A stretch of DNA of 17,126 nucleotides from Actinomycetales bacterium (GTDB lineage: Bacteria > Actinomycetota > Actinomycetes > Actinomycetales > Beutenbergiaceae), in the NCBI GenBank assembly GCA_016649925.1, contig JAENWO010000012.1, positions 1 through 17,126 of the forward strand, given 5' to 3'. The notes below the pieces were generated by a model, which was not told the DNA's origin, did not search any database, and saw nothing but the letters and a program-made list of their open reading frames with translations. The translations under genes and the position numbers were made by a program. Shown here one piece after another: positions 13,445-17,126 of the stretch. Every line of letters starts with the position of its first letter. Position 1 is the stretch's first letter.

Positions 13445-16387
13445 ATGACCACCGACGAGACGGACACGTGCGGCTGCTGCGCGGAGGAGGCAACCGTGCC
13501 CGTGGTGCACAACCTGCCTGGCCTGGACGCGCTGGCCTACCGCGTCGGCACCCACCCGGACTTCCTGCGCCGCATGCTGGCCCGGCTGCCGATCGAGGCC
13601 GTCGAGGACGGCACGCATCCGCCGCATCGACCGCTCGCCCGGCTGACCACGCGCTCCACGGACGACCCGGCGATCGCCCTGCTGGACGCGTGGGCCGCGG
13701 TGGGCGACGTGCTGACGTTCTATCAGGAGCGGATCGCGAACGAAGGGTTCCTGCGCACGGCGACGGAGCGTCGCTCCATCCTCGAGCTGGCCCGGCTGAT
13801 CGGGTATGAGCTGAACCCCGGCGTCGCCGCCGGCGCGTTCCTCGCGTTCGGCACCGACACCGCCGGGGGTGCGCCCGACGCGGTGGTGCTGCGCGGGGGC
13901 TCCCGGGTGCAGAGCGTGCCGGGTCCGGGCGAGCTGCCGCAGACGTTCGAGACGCATGCGGACATGACGGCGAGGGTCGAGTGGAACCGCCTGCAGCCCC
14001 GCCGGATGCGGCCCCAGCAGCTGGCGATCAGCTCCGGCGGCCTGCACCTGTTGGGCGGGGGTGCCGTCTCGCTGCCTGTTACCGGGACCTTCCCGCTGGA
14101 CGCCGACGTCTCCCTGCCCGCGTCCGGCACCGTCCCGGCTACCGAGGTCGACACGATCTACGCCGTCGGGACCTCCACGAACCTCGGCGCCGGGGACGTG
14201 ATCCTGCTGGCCGGCCGTCAGGTGGGGGGGAGCACGACGTCCACCCTCGTCAAGACGGTGCGGCGGATCACGGAGCAGCCGGAGCTCGACCGGACGCGGA
14301 TCGTGCTGGACGACGCCGTGCCCGCGACGACGTTCCACGCCTTCGGGCTGCCCACGTTCGCCTCGGCGAGCATCATGCAGACCGCACTGGACGCGACGAA
14401 CGTGGACGAGATCGTCGTCGGACAGGCCTGGTCCGAGGGTGCCCTGTCGGCCTGGCTCTCGGTGCAGGGCTGGAACGCCGCGAGCGCGGTCAGCTACATC
14501 TACGGCGCCTACAGCAAGCCGTCGCCGCCCCCGGCCGCCCCCGGTGACCCGGGCGCCTTCGCCATGCGGGCCAGGCTGGGCCTCTTCGGACACAACGCCC
14601 CGGCGTACGCGAGCCTGACGCCCACCGCGCAGACGCCGTTCTTCGCCTGGGACAACCCGGCACCGTCCATCTGGAAGGACTCGCTGAAGCCGCCCGCGAA
14701 CGCCACGACCGCTCCCTACTACGGCGACGCGGACTGCTTCCTGGAGCGCTCCGTCCCCGGCATCACGGCCAACAGCTGGGCCGTCCTGGAGCGCCCCACC
14801 AAGCAGTTCACGGCGTTCCGGGTGAAGTCGGCACCGGAGTCCTCGCTCGTGGGGTACAGCCTGAGCGCGAAGACCACCGGCCTCAACCTCGGCTCGGCGT
14901 CGGACGGCAGCCCTCTCGCGAACTCGACGACCGACAAGTCCGAGAGCTTCGGAGTGCGCAGGACGACGGCGCACGTGCTCAGCGACCGCCTCACGCTGGC
15001 GCAGCTGCCCATCGACGACCCGCTGGGCAAGGACACCCCCGAGGAGACCCAGCTCACCCTCGACCGGATGGTGCTGAACCTGGCCCAGGGACAGCCGGTC
15101 GCGGTGACCGGCGAGCGTGACGACCTCCCCGGGGTGGAGGTCAGCGAGGTCGTCGTCCTGGATCGGGTCCAGCACGCCGGCGGGTTCACGACGCTGTTCT
15201 TCATCTCACCCGGCCTGACGTTCCGGTACGCCCGGGGCACCGTCCGGCTGTGCGCCAACGTCGTCGACGCCACGCACGGCGAGTCGGTCACCGAGGTGCT
15301 CGGCAGCGGCGACGGCGGGCGGCCCAACCAGCGCTTCACGCTCCGCAAGCCACCGCTGACGTACACGGCGTCCTCCGGTGCCACGGGGGCGCAGAGCTCC
15401 CTGGAGGTGCGGGTCGACGGCGTCGCCTGGAGCGGGACGCCACGGTTGTACGGCCGCCTCCCCACGGACGAGCAGTACCTGGTGCGGCGGGCCGACGACG
15501 GCACGGTCAGCGTCCTCTTCGGTGATGGCGTCCAGGGTGCCCGGTTGCCGAGCGGCGTTCAGAGCGTGGTCGCGTCCTACCGCAACGGCATCGGTCGCGC
15601 CGGAATGGTCCGCCCGGGCTCGCTCACGCTGCTGATGACCCGGCCCCTCGGGATCCGGGACGTGACGAACCCTCTGGCGGCCGCGGGTGCGGCGGACCCC
15701 GAGCAGCGCGACGACGCGCGCCGCAATGCGCCACTGACGGTGCTGGCCATGGAGCGCGTGGTCTCGTTGCAGGACGCGGAGGACTTCAGCCGGGCGTTCG
15801 CCGGGGTCGGGAAGTGCACCGCGACGGCGCTGACGCACCACGGCGCGGCGTGGATCCACCTCACGGTCGCGGCGGCGGCGCCCAAGCCGGGCGCGGGGGG
15901 ACTGGCGACCGGCACAGCCGACCACCGCGTCCAGGCGACCTCGGCGTTGCGCACGAATCTCGACGACGCGCTGCGCGCCGCGAAGGAGCCCTCGGTACAG
16001 CTGCGGCTCGACACCTACCAGCCGCTGTTCTTCAACGTGGTCGCGCGCCTGCTCGTCGAGCGCCGGTACCGGTGGGCCGACGTCGAGGCCGCCGCCAGGA
16101 CGGCGCTTGCGGCCGCCTTCTCCTTCGAACGGCGCTCGTTCGGGCAGCCGGTCAGCGTCACGGAGGTCGTCACCACCATCCAGCGCACTCCCGGCGTCGT
16201 CTTCGTCGACCTCGACGCGCTGCACCGGTTCGACCTGGCTGCATCACTCCCGCCCGGCAACGTGCTCGTGGCGGGCGGCGTCGTGTGGGGCGAGGACGAG
16301 ACCGAGCCGTCGGGGCTCGCCCAGCTGCTGGTCGTCAACCCGCTCGGCATCACGCTGACGCCCGTACCCGAGGGGAGCATCGCATGA
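13445..16387 (+). CDS. second large baseplate assembly protein (Pvc12/Afp12-like, J-related)
   Basis: This 980-residue protein belongs to the second large wedge family of eCIS baseplates. It starts with a CGCC cluster (Cys9, Cys11, Cys12) and a GLDALAYRVGTHPDFLRRML segment. The conserved DDPAIALLDAWAAVGDVL block is at 73-90, continuing FYQERIANEGFLRTATERRS. A variable beta-rich insert occupies the middle (about 180-480). A J-type core returns at FGDGVQGARLPSG (692-704), with NPLAAAGAADPE at 742-753. The C-terminal domain has the strand pattern QPLFFNVVARLLVERRYR followed by RRSFGQPVSVTEV. The ribosome site AGGGGGG (13431-13437) lies 7 bases before ATG 13445. It ends in an ATGA overlap with the tail protein gene. 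Confidence 0.92.
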   Translation: MTTDETDTCGCCAEEATVPVVHNLPGLDALAYRVGTHPDFLRRMLARLPIEAVEDGTHPPHRPLARLTTRSTDDPAIALLDAWAAVGDVLTFYQERIANEGFLRTATERRSILELARLIGYELNPGVAAGAFLAFGTDTAGGAPDAVVLRGGSRVQSVPGPGELPQTFETHADMTARVEWNRLQPRRMRPQQLAISSGGLHLLGGGAVSLPVTGTFPLDADVSLPASGTVPATEVDTIYAVGTSTNLGAGDVILLAGRQVGGSTTSTLVKTVRRITEQPELDRTRIVLDDAVPATTFHAFGLPTFASASIMQTALDATNVDEIVVGQAWSEGALSAWLSVQGWNAASAVSYIYGAYSKPSPPPAAPGDPGAFAMRARLGLFGHNAPAYASLTPTAQTPFFAWDNPAPSIWKDSLKPPANATTAPYYGDADCFLERSVPGITANSWAVLERPTKQFTAFRVKSAPESSLVGYSLSAKTTGLNLGSASDGSPLANSTTDKSESFGVRRTTAHVLSDRLTLAQLPIDDPLGKDTPEETQLTLDRMVLNLAQGQPVAVTGERDDLPGVEVSEVVVLDRVQHAGGFTTLFFISPGLTFRYARGTVRLCANVVDATHGESVTEVLGSGDGGRPNQRFTLRKPPLTYTASSGATGAQSSLEVRVDGVAWSGTPRLYGRLPTDEQYLVRRADDGTVSVLFGDGVQGARLPSGVQSVVASYRNGIGRAGMVRPGSLTLLMTRPLGIRDVTNPLAAAGAADPEQRDDARRNAPLTVLAMERVVSLQDAEDFSRAFAGVGKCTATALTHHGAAWIHLTVAAAAPKPGAGGLATGTADHRVQATSALRTNLDDALRAAKEPSVQLRLDTYQPLFFNVVARLLVERRYRWADVEAAARTALAAAFSFERRSFGQPVSVTEVVTTIQRTPGVVFVDLDALHRFDLAASLPPGNVLVAGGVVWGEDETEPSGLAQLLVVNPLGITLTPVPEGSIA

Positions 16388-17126
16388 GCGAGCGGAGCCT
16401 GTTCGACCTGTTGCCCGCGGTGTACCGGGTGCGCGACCGGGCGCAGGGCGACCCCCTGAGGGCCCTGCTCGCCGTCATCGACCGCGAGGTGCGAAGGGTC
16501 GAGGACGACATCGTGGGGCTCTATGACGACTGGTTCATCGAGACCTGCCGGGAGTGGGTGGTGCCGTACATCGGTGACCTGCTCGGTGTCCGACCGTTGC
16601 TGCCGATCGACGACCCCTCGTTCACGCAGCGTGCGTACGTGGCGAACACGCTCGGCTACCGCCGGCGCAAGGGCACGGTCGCCGTGCTCGAGCAGCTCGC
16701 CCGGGACCTGACGGGCTGGCCCGCCCACGCCGTCGAGTACTTCGAGCGGCTCGTGACTACCCAGCACGTCAACCACGTCCGCCCGCACGCCACCGCGACC
16801 GCGGACCTGCGGGACGCCGTCGCGCTGCAGTACGCGTCGACCCCCTTCGAGACCCTCACCCACACGGCCGAGGTGCGGCACATCGACAACGGCCGCGGCA
16901 GGTACGACATCCCCCACGTCGGGGTGTTCCTGTGGCGGCTGCAGAGCTATCCGCTCACCGGGGTGAGCGCGCGTCAGGTCGACGCCAAGCGCTACACGCT
17001 CGACCCGCTCGGCGGCAACCTGCCCCTGTTCGGCGTGCCGCGGGACGAACGCCCGACGGCGGGGCTCGCCCAGCCGGAGCAGGTCCCGCTACCCCTGTCC
17101 CGGCTCACGCTGCACCACGACCTGGC
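16384..17126 (+). CDS. phage tail protein I (P2 gpI-like) baseplate protein, 5' part
   Basis: The first 247 residues are present; the frame runs off the right edge. The start shows the tail-protein I signature: LLPAVYRVRD at 9-18, DDWFIETCREWVVPYIGDLL at 48-67, then VANTLGYRRRKGTVAVLEQL at 86-105, continuing ARDLTGWPAHAVEYFE to 121. In P2 and in many eCIS loci this protein follows the J proteins and completes the wedge, often connecting to fibres. The part after about residue 150 (RHIDNGRGRYDIPHVGVFLW) extends beyond the simple gpI core, as in the long actinobacterial versions. AGGGGAG (16371-16377) provides a ribosome site 6 bases before the ATG, which overlaps the previous stop. Confidence 0.88.
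   Translation, partial: MSERSLFDLLPAVYRVRDRAQGDPLRALLAVIDREVRRVEDDIVGLYDDWFIETCREWVVPYIGDLLGVRPLLPIDDPSFTQRAYVANTLGYRRRKGTVAVLEQLARDLTGWPAHAVEYFERLVTTQHVNHVRPHATATADLRDAVALQYASTPFETLTHTAEVRHIDNGRGRYDIPHVGVFLWRLQSYPLTGVSARQVDAKRYTLDPLGGNLPLFGVPRDERPTAGLAQPEQVPLPLSRLTLHHDL

Noticed and set aside
13235..15175. 646-residue and other long minus-strand frames over the baseplate genes (also 11500-13512)
   Set aside because: The plus strand encodes well-supported baseplate proteins here; the minus-strand products are low-complexity GC shadows.
1..17126. CRISPR array, tRNA/rRNA, insertion sequence or attachment site
   Set aside because: Reading both strands I saw no regularly spaced repeats, tRNA-like cloverleaf, transposase or flanking repeats; coding sequence fills the window.

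Overview
The window is a densely packed, single-strand stretch of a very GC-rich genome. Its codon third positions are almost all G or C, it uses GTG as well as ATG starts, and TTA leucine codons are nearly absent. This points to an actinobacterium, but genus and species cannot be read from it. Every protein-coding gene I can support runs left to right. Genes overlap by 1-8 bases or are separated by at most 9 bases, so the window looks like the middle of one long operon. No stretch of 300 bases lacks a gene. I see no tRNA, rRNA, CRISPR array, insertion sequence, internal promoter or terminator.

The content is an extracellular contractile injection system (eCIS; a phage-tail-like particle of the Afp/PVC/Streptomyces CIS type), not a complete phage and not a type VI system. 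From left to right: the 3' end of what is probably a Pvc16/DUF4255-type tail-terminator protein (1-142); a Pvc15-like AAA+ ATPase (139-2097); a small unknown protein (2094-2357); two large payload candidates (2354-5050 and 5053-7218); a small unknown protein (7226-7723); and then the inner part of the particle. That part comprises a Pvc7-like tube-adaptor protein (7723-8382), a LysM protein (8379-8705), a gpD-like hub (8698-9831), a gp5-like spike (9841-10353), a PAAR-like tip (10362-10682), a gp25-like baseplate protein (10679-11035), two large baseplate proteins (11032-13443 and 13445-16387), and the 5' part of a P2 gpI-like tail protein (16384 to the edge). Sheath, inner tube, tape measure and fibre genes are not in the window. 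By analogy with other loci they should lie just outside it.

How the parts probably work together: the ATPase and terminator act in assembly. The hub, spike and tip form the piercing centre, anchored to the tube by the Pvc7-like and LysM proteins. The gp25/J/gpI proteins form the wedge ring that triggers sheath contraction. The two proteins at 2354-7218 are the least described part and the most interesting. The first has an N-terminal DUF4157 (eCIS core) domain with an HEVAH site, and further in a possible Cys-His-Asp thiol-hydrolase site. The second has a long disordered leader, an eCIS-associated helical domain, and a C-terminal HEYLH zinc-peptidase-like site with a downstream glutamate. Both look like particle-loaded effectors. 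A single in-frame TTA codon in the first baseplate J gene would make the whole particle dependent on the bldA tRNA if the host is a Streptomyces-like organism.
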